NCBI GenBank assembly: GCA_017555105.1
Contig: JAFZHB010000015.1
Location: forward strand, 110,973-174,972
Length of the DNA stretch: 64,000 nucleotides
Direction of reading: 5' to 3'
DNA from: Alistipes sp.
GTDB lineage: Bacteria > Bacteroidota > Bacteroidia > Bacteroidales > Rikenellaceae
Shown in pieces: positions 10,281-19,494 of this stretch. A program made the position numbers and the translations under genes. The notes beneath the pieces are model-generated. The model saw only the letters and a list, made by a program, of their open reading frames with translations, was not told the DNA's origin and made no database searches. How positions within the stretch are numbered: position 1 is the stretch's first letter; every line of letters begins with the position of its first letter.

Positions 10281-10310
10281 TTGCTTTCCCGCAATCGGAG
10301 ATTATCTTTG
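10281..10310 (+). promoter_or_regulatory. Bacteroidetes-type promoter for PepSY-like gene
   Basis: TTG (10281-10283), 19-nt spacer and TATCTTTG (10303-10310), 24 nt before the start codon. Confidence 0.75.
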
Positions 10311-10334
10311 CAATAAGGAGAATTTAAAAACCGA

Positions 10335-10778
10335 ATGCGTATGAAAAAGTTAAGTTTACTGACCATGCTGGGGCTGCTGCTCTTTACGCCGGTGATGGCC
10401 GACGAGTACCTCACCATCAGCGAGCGTGAGCTCCCGCGTGCGGCGCGCGAGCTGCTGATGCTTCACTTCCCCGACCAAAGCGTCAGCCGCATCCTGATCG
10501 ATCGCGAGCGTTTCGACCACGACTACAAGATCTACCTCGCCGACGGCACCTCGATCGAGTGCGACAAGCAGGGGCTCTGGCAGGAGATCCACTGCAAGGG
10601 GCGAGCTGTTCCGTCGGAGCTGATCCCCGGGGCGATCCGTCACTCGGTCGAGGAGCGCTTTGCAGCACGGCCGATCGTGAAGATCGAACGCGACCGCCAC
10701 GGCTACGAAATCGAGCTTGAAGGGGGCATTGACCTGGAGTATTCACACCGCGGTCGCCTGCTCGAAATCGACAACTAA
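10335..10778 (+). CDS. Periplasmic PepSY-like protein
   Basis: Small secreted protein (147 residues) with a signal peptide ending near VMADE. The mature part is a tandem of two PepSY-like units: residues about 30-85 (LPRAARELLMLHFPD ... YKIYLADGTSIECDKQGLW) and about 95-147 (IPGAIRHSVEERFAARPIVKIERD ... YEIELEGGIDLEYSHRGRLLEID). Bacteroidetes have many such proteins; they resemble beta-lactamase-inhibitor-type folds, but their ligands are unknown. The ATG at 10341 is an alternative start two codons downstream. It has its own promoter and no obvious operon partner. Confidence 0.8.
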   Translation: MRMKKLSLLTMLGLLLFTPVMADEYLTISERELPRAARELLMLHFPDQSVSRILIDRERFDHDYKIYLADGTSIECDKQGLWQEIHCKGRAVPSELIPGAIRHSVEERFAARPIVKIERDRHGYEIELEGGIDLEYSHRGRLLEIDN

Positions 10779-10843
10779 ACACCCTGCAAGCGAGCTATCA
10801 GCGAAACAAATAGCAGCATAAAATAAGATGATCGAGAAAATGA

Positions 10844-10872
10844 TTGTTTTTGAAAAATGTGTTGTATATTTG
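10844..10872 (+). promoter_or_regulatory. Promoter for ferritin gene
   Basis: TTG (10844-10846), 18-nt spacer and TATATTTG (10865-10872), with a roughly 45-nt leader to the ferritin start. Confidence 0.65.
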
Positions 10873-10923
10873 TATAGCGAACAACGCAAAACACGATTAA
10901 AAACACACTAAAACAATACAACT

Positions 10924-11448
10924 ATGTTAAGCGCAAAATTACACGCTGCTATCAATGAGCAGATCAACGCCGAGTTGTGGTCGGCTTATCTCTATCTCTC
11001 GATGTCGATGGACGCCGAGGCTAAGGGTTACAAGGGTGTTGCCAACTGGTTCTTCGTGCAGTGGCAGGAGGAGCAGGATCACGCCCGCATCCTGATGAAC
11101 TACCTCAATTCGCGCGACTGCAAGGTTGAGCTCAAGCCGATCGCCGAGGTGCGCACGGAGTGGAATTCGGTACTCGAGATGTACCAGGAGACCCTCAAGC
11201 ACGAGAAGGTGGTTACGGGCCTGATCAACAACCTGGCTGCTATCGCCGCTGAGGACCGCGACTTTGCATCGTCGAACATGCTCGTATGGTTCATCGACGA
11301 GCAGATCGAGGAGGAGGAGTCGGCTCGCGATATGATCTTCGCTACCGAGTCGGTAGAGGGTGACAAGTATGGCATGTACCAGCTCGACAAGGAGCTTGCT
11401 GCCCGCACCTACACGCAGGCATCGCCCCTGGCTGCCAGCGCCGAGTAA
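10924..11448 (+). CDS. ftnA: Non-heme ferritin
   Basis: Cytosolic iron-storage protein forming a 24-subunit shell. All expected di-iron ferroxidase ligands are at the canonical positions: Glu17, Glu50, His53, Glu94, Gln127, and Glu130 of the third site. Total length is 174 residues, a normal four-helix bundle plus short fifth helix and an Ala/Ser tail. No heme-binding bacterioferritin methionine signature was noticed. Single gene between its own promoter and a 12-bp hairpin terminator shared with the convergent SDR gene. Confidence 0.96.
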   Translation: MLSAKLHAAINEQINAELWSAYLYLSMSMDAEAKGYKGVANWFFVQWQEEQDHARILMNYLNSRDCKVELKPIAEVRTEWNSVLEMYQETLKHEKVVTGLINNLAAIAAEDRDFASSNMLVWFIDEQIEEEESARDMIFATESVEGDKYGMYQLDKELAARTYTQASPLAASAE

Positions 11449-11470
11449 GGGAGTAATCTCTGCATAACAA

Positions 11471-11499
11471 AAAAACCGAGGATCACTCCTCGGTTTTTT
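11471..11499. terminator. Bidirectional terminator between ferritin and SDR genes
   Basis: A perfect 12-bp stem AAAAACCGAGGA/TCCTCGGTTTTT with a TCAC loop lies between convergent genes. Confidence 0.92.
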
Positions 11500-11515
11500 C
11501 GTTTCTACCCCTCAC

Positions 11516-12307
11516 CTATCGTGCCGACACATTGCGGGCAATGAGGCGGAAGAGCCACGGGATGTAGCGGTAGAAGGGCACCATGATCGTATCGAAGCCG
11601 CCGATCACCTTCTCGTGCTTACAGCGAGCAATGGCGCGCAGTGCCACGCGAGCGCACTTCTGCACATCGTAGCCGTTGGCCTGACCCGGATCCATGATGC
11701 CGGTCGCCTTGCCTGTGCCGTCGAGCGCATTCTTCGAGACATCGGTGTGGATGCGACCCGGGATGAGGATCGTGGTCTTGATCTGCGGATACTCGAGCGC
11801 AATCGTCTCGTAGAAGCCGTGGATGGCGTGCTTCGAGGCGCAGTAGGCCGAGCGCACAGGGAAGCCAAAGACACCCGACACAGACGACACGAGTGCGATG
11901 TGCACACCACGCTCCAGGAACATCTCCTTCAACGCCTTCACCAGGTAGATACCTCCGAAGTAGTTCACCTCCATCAGGCGGCGATCCACCTCGATCGAGG
12001 TCTCGAGCGTGAGCGAGCGCTGTGAGATACCGGCATTGAGCAGCAGGAAGTCGATCTGATGTCCCTCGGCATAGATCCAGGCCACCAGCTCGTCGATCGT
12101 CGCCGGCTGCTCCATATCCACCGTCTTACACCAAGCCTTCACGCCCAGCGCACGGCACCCCTCGGCTACCTGCTCGAGCGTCTCCATGCGGCGCCCCGTG
12201 AGGATCACATGCGCACCACGCTTGGCATACTCGTAGGCCATCGCCTCACCAATACCACTGCCACCGCCCGTCACCAGCACGGTCTTATCCTTGAATTGCA
12301 ACTTCAT
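11516..12307 (-). CDS. Short-chain dehydrogenase/reductase
   Basis: Classical SDR oxidoreductase of 263 residues. NAD(P)-binding TGGGSGIG is at about residues 14-21, the structural LNAGIS near 96, the catalytic Ser in LVSSVSG and the catalytic YCASK near 156-160. Arg residues just after the first strand (GRRMETL) suggest NADP preference. The C-terminus (FYRYIPWLFRLIARN) is hydrophobic/amphipathic, like DHRS7-type SDRs that act at membranes. It follows the GT90 gene by 14 nt, so it may work on a lipid or glycan precursor, but the substrate is unknown. Confidence 0.9.
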   Translation of the reverse strand: MKLQFKDKTVLVTGGGSGIGEAMAYEYAKRGAHVILTGRRMETLEQVAEGCRALGVKAWCKTVDMEQPATIDELVAWIYAEGHQIDFLLLNAGISQRSLTLETSIEVDRRLMEVNYFGGIYLVKALKEMFLERGVHIALVSSVSGVFGFPVRSAYCASKHAIHGFYETIALEYPQIKTTILIPGRIHTDVSKNALDGTGKATGIMDPGQANGYDVQKCARVALRAIARCKHEKVIGGFDTIMVPFYRYIPWLFRLIARNVSAR

Positions 12308-12321
12308 AATTGTCGTTTGTT

Positions 12322-13311
12322 TTAACGCTGTTTCGTATTTCGGAAATATTTATCGAGCACCAAGAGCGAGATCAGCTTCTCGCGGCGCTTGTCTCGGAAC
12401 TGATCGATCCAGGCATGGGCGTTGCGAATAATCTGCTCGGCCTCCTCCGGGTGATCAATATAGTACTGCAGGCGCTCCTCCAGGTCGGAGAAGTCCTCCT
12501 TGATCTCCACATAGTGGACATTGGGCTGCAGGCGTCCCTCCATAAACCAGGTTTCATAGGTCGGACGCGGCATCACGGCCAGCGAGTTGCTCGACATGAC
12601 CCATTTGAGGTTCGTCGCCACATCATTGCCCTCCAGGCAGATCACGAACTTATAGTCCAGGTGGTCATACTCCGTGATGCGATCCACCAGCCACTCGGGC
12701 TGAATGCGCGGGTGGTTGTTGATGACCCCCACATCGCAGATCTTCGAGCCAAACCACTGTTTGACGAAAGACTCGCGCTTGACATAGTTCGGGTGGTGAT
12801 AGTTGATGTTGCTGCGGAAGATCGCCTGATCGCGCTTCTCGCGGAAGGGGATGCTATCCTTCAAGAAGAGGAAGTGGCGATACTTATTGAGCTTCAACAC
12901 CACCGAGTTGGCCACATCGCCCGCAATCGGACGGCTTTTGAGAATCGCCGGCACGGGCGGCACCTCCGTCACATCGCCCTGATCAATGCGCCACAGGAGG
13001 CGATCATCGAAGTAGCGCGTGTGCTCGTAGGCATCGACAAAGTAGGCCGACTGCAGCGTACCCGGACGCAACTCACCCAGCGGCGTAAGCCCCTCGGGGG
13101 TCGCCGCAAGCGGCTGCAGTTTGCAGTAGTAATCTACACGATCACGGATGTAGTCCCAATCCGCACGCTCCTCTGCCTCCTTCAAGAGGGCCGGCAGGCG
13201 GTATCTCGTCCAACCCTTCGGTGTGATGTAACGCAGAAATGCCTGTGCAAAGTAGAGCGGCTTGGGCACCTTGCGACGCAGGAGGTTGTTCCAAAAATTC
13301 TTCGATTTCAT
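12322..13311 (-). CDS. GT90-family glycosyltransferase (CAP10/LPS type)
   Basis: A 329-residue protein with no signal peptide that resembles the glycosyltransferase 90 / CAP10 family of lipopolysaccharide core and capsule glycosyl (often xylosyl) transferases. Recognisable parts are SVVLKLNKYRHFLFLKD, a stretch near YKFVICLEGNDVATNLKWVM (about 217-236) and SLAVMPRPTYETWF, the donor-site segment of the family, followed by YVEIKEDFSDLEERL. It is probably involved in outer-surface glycan building. It lies between plsX and the SDR gene on the same strand, separated from plsX by a hairpin. The acceptor cannot be predicted. Confidence 0.82.
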   Translation of the reverse strand: MKSKNFWNNLLRRKVPKPLYFAQAFLRYITPKGWTRYRLPALLKEAEERADWDYIRDRVDYYCKLQPLAATPEGLTPLGELRPGTLQSAYFVDAYEHTRYFDDRLLWRIDQGDVTEVPPVPAILKSRPIAGDVANSVVLKLNKYRHFLFLKDSIPFREKRDQAIFRSNINYHHPNYVKRESFVKQWFGSKICDVGVINNHPRIQPEWLVDRITEYDHLDYKFVICLEGNDVATNLKWVMSSNSLAVMPRPTYETWFMEGRLQPNVHYVEIKEDFSDLEERLQYYIDHPEEAEQIIRNAHAWIDQFRDKRREKLISLLVLDKYFRNTKQR

Positions 13312-13330
13312 CTTGAATCCAATCCAATGA

Positions 13331-13380
13331 AAAAGCCTCGCAACCCATCTACTGATCAGCAGCGGGCCGACGAGGCTCTT
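13331..13380 (-). terminator. Long hairpin after plsX
   Basis: On the minus strand AGCCTCG (13371-13377) pairs with CGAGGCT (13334-13340), followed by T residues. The loop itself contains a palindrome around CTGATCAG, so the whole segment can form an extended hairpin. It would separate plsX from the GT90 gene. Confidence 0.6.
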
Positions 13381-13389
13381 TGTTTGTGG

Positions 13390-14430
13390 CTATTCGGCCT
13401 TCTGCTCGGCGGCCAAGGCGGCACGCAACTTAGCAGGGAAGTTACCCTTGATGTCACGCTCCATCGAGCAGATCATGCTGCAGATGGCACGCGCCGACGA
13501 GCTACCGTGACCGATCATTACCGGCGCATTGATACCGATCACCTGCGTACCACCGATGCTCTCGGCGTTCATGGCATCCCAGAAATCAAACTGGTAGTAG
13601 AGCTTCGGGATGATGCGGCCCAATACCGGGCGCAAGAAGTTCATCAGGCGCGGCTTGCCACCACCGAGTTTGAAGTTGATGCGGTAGAGCGCCTCCGCCA
13701 TCTTCAGGATCGTATTGCCCACAAAAGCATCCGTCACCACAACATCGGGATCCGGACCGCCATAGGTACCCGTAAAGATGTACGCAGACTCGACATTACC
13801 CACGAAGTTCAGGCGCTTATCCGCCTTCAGCAGATCGTAGGTGGCCTTCGCCTGGGCATTACCCTTGCCCTCCTCCTCGCCGATGTTGAGCAGCGCCACA
13901 CGCGGGTTCTCAATACCGAGTACCGACTGTGCATAGATCGAGCCCAGCAGACCATACTGCGCCAGCACCTCGGGCTTGGCGTCTACATTCAGACCGACAT
14001 CGAGCACAATGCCGCGGCGGTTGATCAACTTCGGAATGAGCGCCGAAATCACGGGGCGGATCACGCCCTCCACGGGCTTAATGACCTGCACCGAGCCCAC
14101 GAGCATAGCACCCGTCGAACCGGCACTTGCAAAGCCGTTGATCTTACCCTCGGCCAGCTGCTTGAAACCGACCACGATGCTCGAATCGCTCTTCGAGATA
14201 AAGGCCTTTGCGGGATGGTCACCCATCTCGATTACCTGGGTCGTGGCCACAATATCAAACTTCTCGGCCGGGCAGTTGTGCTTGGCGAGCAGTTCGCGGA
14301 TGCGGGCCTCGTCGCCAAAGAGAACGATGCGGCTCTCCGCCTCGATCTTCTCCAATGCCATCACGGCACCCTCTACGGCCACCTCAGGGGCGAAGTCGCC
14401 ACCCATGGCATCAATACCAATCTTTATCAT
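13390..14430 (-). CDS. plsX: Phosphate acyltransferase PlsX
   Basis: Makes acyl-phosphate from acyl-ACP for phospholipid synthesis (with PlsY). The 346-residue protein begins IGIDAMGGDFAPEVAVEGA as in the family, and has SAGSTGAMLVGS (about 111-122), the GIVLDVGLNVDAKPE stretch and VVTDAFVGNTILKMAE. It lies downstream of DUF177 and rpmF, the usual bacterial order (yceD-rpmF-plsX), but a series of hairpins occupies the 122-nt gap after rpmF. No fabH follows; instead a GT90 gene is next. Confidence 0.97.
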   Translation of the reverse strand: MIKIGIDAMGGDFAPEVAVEGAVMALEKIEAESRIVLFGDEARIRELLAKHNCPAEKFDIVATTQVIEMGDHPAKAFISKSDSSIVVGFKQLAEGKINGFASAGSTGAMLVGSVQVIKPVEGVIRPVISALIPKLINRRGIVLDVGLNVDAKPEVLAQYGLLGSIYAQSVLGIENPRVALLNIGEEEGKGNAQAKATYDLLKADKRLNFVGNVESAYIFTGTYGGPDPDVVVTDAFVGNTILKMAEALYRINFKLGGGKPRLMNFLRPVLGRIIPKLYYQFDFWDAMNAESIGGTQVIGINAPVMIGHGSSSARAICSMICSMERDIKGNFPAKLRAALAAEQKAE

Positions 14431-14449
14431 AGCGTTGTAAAGTTTCTTC

Positions 14450-14491
14450 CTTAAAAAAATGAGCTGTCAAGCGTTGATACGCTGACAGCTC
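14450..14491 (-). terminator. Terminator-like hairpin upstream of plsX
   Basis: On the minus strand GAGCTGTC...GACAGCTC with an inner AGCG/CGCT stem is followed by a run of seven T residues. It lies between rpmF and plsX, only 20 nt before the plsX start, so it could terminate or attenuate read-through into plsX. Confidence 0.75.
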
Positions 14492-14552
14492 GTTTGGTCG
14501 AGGTCATCACCTCGGCAGCGATCGTTCGGAAAGGAGCCCTGCTCCTCCGACC

Positions 14553-14735
14553 TTACTCTGCCTTCTTCTCGATTGCCAGCTTACCACGGTAGAAGCCGCA
14601 CTCGGGGCAAACACGGTGGTAGAGGACTGCGCTACCGCAGTTCGAGCAGGTTACAACCGTCGGAACGACAGCCTTGTAGTTCGTTCTTCTCTTGTCTCGG
14701 CGGGTCGACGAGACTTTGTGTTTAGGATGTGCCAT
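14553..14735 (-). CDS. rpmF: 50S ribosomal protein L32
   Basis: 60-residue large-subunit protein: N-terminal MAHPKHKVSSTRRDKRRTNY, and two C-x2-C pairs (CSNCG and CPECG) that bind zinc, so it is the zinc-containing form of L32. Its place between DUF177 and plsX is the classical bacterial arrangement. Confidence 0.98.
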   Translation of the reverse strand: MAHPKHKVSSTRRDKRRTNYKAVVPTVVTCSNCGSAVLYHRVCPECGFYRGKLAIEKKAE

Positions 14736-14801
14736 TTTTCAATGTACTTTTATTAGTTTAACTTTTGTTTGCTATCAATTTTTCGGGTCGGAGAAACCCT
14801 G

Positions 14802-15353
14802 CTAATCTTCCTTCTCCATCTGTTGTTTGAGCGCAGCGAGCTTCTCCCACTCACTCCCCTTGACGGTCTCCTCCTCATCGGCTGCCTCCGCCTCAATGGC
14901 CGAGAACTCCTCCGCCGACACGATGCGGAAACGCTCCAACATCTCGGGGTTGCACTCACCCTCGGCGTGCACACGCTGGTAGGGCAGCGACAGGATGACA
15001 CTCTCGTAGATGTAGTGCGAGAGGTCCACCTCCGTATCACCCGGATAGAGCCACATCACCTCACCGTCATACTCCTGCTCCTCGGTCGAGAACTTCACAA
15101 CGAGTTCGCCGGCATAATCGATCGGCAGCGTGCACTCCTCCAGACAGCGGTCGCAGAGCGTCGTCACCTCGCCCTCGATCTTCACATCGAGCACGAGCTG
15201 CTGCTCCGAACGGTGGAGCTGCACATCAACCGTGCAATCTGCATCGTTAATCTCGCTTCCCTCGAAGGCGGCAAAAAGCGATCCGTCGACCTTGAACTGA
15301 AAGTCGTGAATCCCGTTCGAGAGGCCCTTGTAGGCGATTTTGCAGCTGTCCAT
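14802..15353 (-). CDS. DUF177 (YceD-type) protein
   Basis: Member of the DUF177/YceD family, needed in other bacteria and plants for normal 23S rRNA accumulation. I chose the ATG giving MDSCKIAYKGLSNG (183 residues), because the frame upstream begins only with TTG and has no conserved residues. The family core is visible: cysteine-rich CDRCLEEC near residues 67-74 and later GECNPE, with an acidic C-terminal tail. First gene of the DUF177-rpmF group, with its own promoter. Confidence 0.88.
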   Translation of the reverse strand: MDSCKIAYKGLSNGIHDFQFKVDGSLFAAFEGSEINDADCTVDVQLHRSEQQLVLDVKIEGEVTTLCDRCLEECTLPIDYAGELVVKFSTEEQEYDGEVMWLYPGDTEVDLSHYIYESVILSLPYQRVHAEGECNPEMLERFRIVSAEEFSAIEAEAADEEETVKGSEWEKLAALKQQMEKED

Positions 15354-15391
15354 ACTCGTTGTTAATAGAGGCATTGCGCACAATTAGTCCG

Positions 15392-15422
15392 CAAATTTAC
15401 GAAAAGTTTGTCTATTTGCAAA
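15392..15422 (-). promoter_or_regulatory. Promoter for DUF177-rpmF operon
   Basis: Minus strand: TTTG (15419-15422), 19-nt spacer and TAAATTTG (15392-15399), about 40 nt before the chosen DUF177 start. Confidence 0.75.
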
Positions 15423-15529
15423 CTTTCTTGCCGAGTTTTCAATGCTTTATGCTTCATATTGATACAAATGCATCCTCACACACCCTCGACAATTGAAGAA
15501 AAATGCTTATCTTTGTGAAAATGGAGTCC

Positions 15530-15928
15530 ATGAAACGATATACAATCGAGGTGCAGTGTAACGACGCCGAGTGGTGGCGTTACAATGTGGAGATGATGTG
15601 CGAAGAGCTCGATGCTTCGGGCGCGCGCCTCGGTATCAGTACCGCCTCGTCGCGCATTGCCGAGGTGGGTGCCAACCTAAGTGAGCCCCCGACCGGGGTC
15701 ACCATTGCCCGCAAGATCCGCCTCAAAACAAACCCCTGCCACACCGCACGGCTGCTGCTCTACCTGCTCCCCCACTCGCTCCCCAAAGAGCCCTCGGTCG
15801 AGGAGAACAAAGCGCCGAAGCTCTCCGTCAAGCTCTACTGCGGCGAGCTGCTGCTGCGCACCGAGCGCCACAGCATCAATCCCTGGGGCGGCCTCTCGCT
15901 CTCGATTCCCATCAGCGAGCTAAAGTAA
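15530..15928 (+). CDS. Small protein of unknown function
   Basis: I do not recognise this 132-residue protein. No signal peptide or membrane segment is seen. It is beta-rich in appearance (KRYTIEVQCNDAEWWRYNVEMMCEE at the start, LSVKLYCGELLLRTERHSINPWGGLSLSIPIS at the end), with prolines and charged residues in the middle. A TATCTTTG box at 15508-15515 overlaps the longer reading frame that begins at 15503, so I place the start at 15530 (15521 is another ATG); the leader is then very short. It stands alone between a divergent DUF177 operon and the gapA terminator. Confidence 0.65.
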   Translation: MKRYTIEVQCNDAEWWRYNVEMMCEELDASGARLGISTASSRIAEVGANLSEPPTGVTIARKIRLKTNPCHTARLLLYLLPHSLPKEPSVEENKAPKLSVKLYCGELLLRTERHSINPWGGLSLSIPISELK

Positions 15929-15989
15929 GTAAGATAGGTTATAATGGGGGTGACAAGAGCATCCCCTATTGGCGCTACCACCAACAAAA

Positions 15990-16021
15990 AAAAAGAGTTC
16001 TCATTGCTGAGAACTCTTTTT
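15990..16021. terminator. Bidirectional terminator between the unknown gene and gapA
   Basis: A perfect 14-bp stem AAAAAGAGTTCTCA/TGAGAACTCTTTTT with a TTGC loop lies between convergent genes. Confidence 0.93.
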
Positions 16022-16039
16022 CGTTGTGGCTTGTAAAGA

Positions 16040-17098
<1,059 letters not shown>

Positions 17099-17146
17099 TC
17101 ACAACCACCCTCAAAAATAGGGCCGGTTGTTATTTTTTTCACAGCG

Positions 17147-17178
17147 CAAAAATAGAGAGATTCTGCGGAATACGCAAA
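17147..17178 (-). promoter_or_regulatory. Promoter for gapA
   Basis: Minus strand: TTTG (17175-17178), 20-nt spacer and TATTTTTG (17147-17154), leaving a leader of about 85 nt. Confidence 0.75.
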
Positions 17179-17225
17179 TATAAATTAAATTTTTTTAGAA
17201 AAAACTCTATGCACTGCTTTTCAGT

Positions 17226-17675
17226 CTATTTCAGCACCTTCAGGATCACCTTGCGGATCATACCCTCACCTACGAGCGGAGCGTGTGCATCCTCAGGCAG
17301 GAGGATCGTAAACTGACCCGGACGCAGCGTGTAGTAGGTCTGCGGAGCGTCGTCGAAGAACTGAATATCCTTCTCGGCGTTAAAGGCATCCTTCGGAGCA
17401 GTGAGCGTCGAACGATCTGCCCAGCCAAAGGCCTCCTCGGCACCCGATACCAAGATCTGGATATCGATGTACTTGTCATGCACCTCGAGCTTCGCCTCCT
17501 CCTTCGTCTTCAGGCCGCGCTCCTGCACATTTGCAAAGATCGTGCGACCATCAAGCTCGTGTACTCCGGGCTCAGCCTTCGTCCAATCAACCGTAGCATA
17601 GAGCTCAAATGCCTGCTGGATGCGCGGCGAGAGTGCGTAGTAAGCCGCGCTGTTCTTCAAAGAATCGAAAATCAT
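17226..17675 (-). CDS. YhcH/YjgK/YiaL-family cupin protein
   Basis: A 149-residue cytosolic protein of the DUF386 (YhcH/YjgK/YiaL, EbgC-like) beta-sandwich family, proposed in other bacteria to handle sugar anomers (for example in sialic acid or galactoside pathways). Visible motifs: ELDGRTIFANVQE, LEVHDKYIDIQILVSG (His-rich metal site region, about 64-79), and FTILLPEDAHAPLV with the second histidine. It is the last gene of the long leftward block, 14 nt after the EEP gene. No sugar genes are adjacent, so its substrate is open. Confidence 0.87.
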   Translation of the reverse strand: MIFDSLKNSAAYYALSPRIQQAFELYATVDWTKAEPGVHELDGRTIFANVQERGLKTKEEAKLEVHDKYIDIQILVSGAEEAFGWADRSTLTAPKDAFNAEKDIQFFDDAPQTYYTLRPGQFTILLPEDAHAPLVGEGMIRKVILKVLK

Positions 17676-17689
17676 AGTTGTAAGTAGTT

Positions 17690-18832
17690 TTAGTTATACG
17701 GTGTTTGTTTTTTCAAGCGTACAAAGATCGGCAAGTGATCCGACCAATCAACCGGCAAGACCTCGTAGGAGAGGGTCTCAAAGTTATCCGACGAGAGCAC
17801 ATAATCGATGCGCAGCGCCTCGAAAAAGCCGCGGAAGGTGTGCGAATAGCCCGTACCACACTCCGAGAAGGCATCGTTCAACCCGCGCGCCATGCGACGG
17901 TAGGTGTAGGAGATGGGCGTATCGTTGAAATCGCCACAGACAATGCGGTGGCGCGGACGAACCGTCTTTAGGTGTGTGCGAATCGAGTCGACCTGATCGG
18001 CACGCAGCACGCTGTTCTCATGGAAACGGCTCACGATGCTCTTAATCTTGCTCTCGCGCGCCGTATCGAGCAGGTACTCGTGCTCGGTGATGTAGGCGTT
18101 ATCGACCGCCGTAATACCGGTTGATTGGAGGTGGTTGCTCACCACATGTACGGTATCCTCCCCCACCAAGAGATCGGCCCACACCGAGGTGCGTGGCGTA
18201 GTGATCACACCCGAACGCACGATGCGATAGCGGCTCAGGATCATCTGCGGGAGATGTTCCTGACCGGGCAGGCCAAACGAAGCCTGCCGATAACGATCGA
18301 GCACCTCGGCAAAGAGTTTGCTCTCCTCGGCCAATGCCGCGTTGTACTCTTGCAGGCAGATAATGTCGGGGCGCAACGAGTCGATCAGTTTGGCCACCCC
18401 ATCGGCGGCGCTACCACCCTGATCGCTGTAGAGTTGGCGGATATTGTACGAGAGGAGTTTAATGCTCGAACGGCCATAGGAGTCGACCGGGTAGTGGCGA
18501 CGCACCTCCGGTCGCCAGAAGAGCGAGATGGAGAAGGAGCTGATGAAGATCATCAGTGCCATCAGCGCTGCACGCTTCAGACGCCAGCGCACCACCCAAT
18601 AGAGTCCCAAAAGGAGTGTCAGCACATAGACAGCCGGCGCCACCAAGCCCAACATCGGCAGGGCCCACATATAGGCGGGATGAAAGCGCGGCACGATCAA
18701 CACCAATAGCATCAACGCCACAGCTAACCCCGAAAGCAGTGTAAGCACCCCATCCACCGCCAACGAGAGCAGGCTCGGGCGCTGGGGCGTTTCGCGGCTG
18801 TATCCGCCGTTGTAGTAGTCGTTGTATGCCAT
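17690..18832 (-). CDS. Membrane-anchored endonuclease/exonuclease/phosphatase-fold protein
   Basis: A 380-residue protein with three hydrophobic segments in the first 110 residues (about 22-45, 52-80 and 85-106), then an EEP catalytic domain facing the cell exterior or periplasm. EEP motifs are in order: LLSYNIRQL (about 124), DIICLQEYN with the metal-binding Glu (about 155), SNHLQST, VCGDFNDTP and the terminal DWSDHLPIFV with Asp-His. Relatives include Mg-dependent phosphodiesterases such as sphingomyelinase-type and nuclease enzymes. The actual substrate (nucleic acid or lipid head group) cannot be told. Located between rhomboid and YhcH genes. Confidence 0.85.
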   Translation of the reverse strand: MAYNDYYNGGYSRETPQRPSLLSLAVDGVLTLLSGLAVALMLLVLIVPRFHPAYMWALPMLGLVAPAVYVLTLLLGLYWVVRWRLKRAALMALMIFISSFSISLFWRPEVRRHYPVDSYGRSSIKLLSYNIRQLYSDQGGSAADGVAKLIDSLRPDIICLQEYNAALAEESKLFAEVLDRYRQASFGLPGQEHLPQMILSRYRIVRSGVITTPRTSVWADLLVGEDTVHVVSNHLQSTGITAVDNAYITEHEYLLDTARESKIKSIVSRFHENSVLRADQVDSIRTHLKTVRPRHRIVCGDFNDTPISYTYRRMARGLNDAFSECGTGYSHTFRGFFEALRIDYVLSSDNFETLSYEVLPVDWSDHLPIFVRLKKQTPYN

Positions 18833-18850
18833 TGCAGCGTTGCGTTGTGT

Positions 18851-19453
18851 TTAGAAGTAGAGTTTCCCCTTGCGACGCCAATAGTGGAGCAGCAAGAAGC
18901 CCCACGCCATACCGCCCACATGGGCGAAGTGTGCCACCTGTCCCACGCCTCGCCAGCCCAGGAAGAGTTCGATGAGGGCGTAGATGATGACAAACCACTT
19001 GGCCTTCATCGGGATCGGCGGGATGAGCAACATGATCGTTGCATTGGGATAGAGCACGCCAAAAGCCAGCAAGAGGCCCATCACCGCACCCGAAGCACCC
19101 ACCAGGAAGAGGGGCAGCTCACCCAGCAACCACGCCACCCCCCACTGAATGAGGGCTGCACCCACACCGCAGGCCATGTAATAGACCAGGAATCGCTGTG
19201 AGCCGAGGCGATACTCCAAGGTTCGCCCAAACATCCAGAGAGCGAACATATTGAAGAAGAGGTGCTCGAAGTTCGAGTGTAGGAACATATAGGTGATAAA
19301 CTGATAGGTGTGGAACCAGCGCGAACCAAGCGCCAAAGCACCATACTCCATCAGACGATCACCAACCGGGAGCATGGCTGTTGCCATGAAGACCAGCAGG
19401 TTGATGATCAGCAGGTTTTTAACCACCGGCGGGGTTTGAAATTGTCCATTCAT
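18851..19453 (-). CDS. Rhomboid-family intramembrane serine protease
   Basis: A 200-residue multi-pass membrane protein with six predicted helices and the minimal rhomboid core. The catalytic Ser lies in FLVGASGAVMG (near 118) and the His in VAHFAHVGGMAWG (near 174); the conserved HSNFEHLFFNM in helix 2 supports an active protease. Cleaves membrane-spanning substrates; none can be named here. Follows mutL after 41 nt and precedes the EEP gene by 18 nt. Confidence 0.93.
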   Translation of the reverse strand: MNGQFQTPPVVKNLLIINLLVFMATAMLPVGDRLMEYGALALGSRWFHTYQFITYMFLHSNFEHLFFNMFALWMFGRTLEYRLGSQRFLVYYMACGVGAALIQWGVAWLLGELPLFLVGASGAVMGLLLAFGVLYPNATIMLLIPPIPMKAKWFVIIYALIELFLGWRGVGQVAHFAHVGGMAWGFLLLHYWRRKGKLYF

Positions 19454-19494
19454 CGTCTAAACGGTTCTTCTACAAAGGTAGTGATTCTTTTCGA

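Noticed and set aside
12310-14454. 714-codon open frame opposite the GT90 and plsX genes
   Set aside because: It spans two well-identified genes and their intergenic hairpin; composition is His/Arg/Leu-rich as expected of an antisense shadow.
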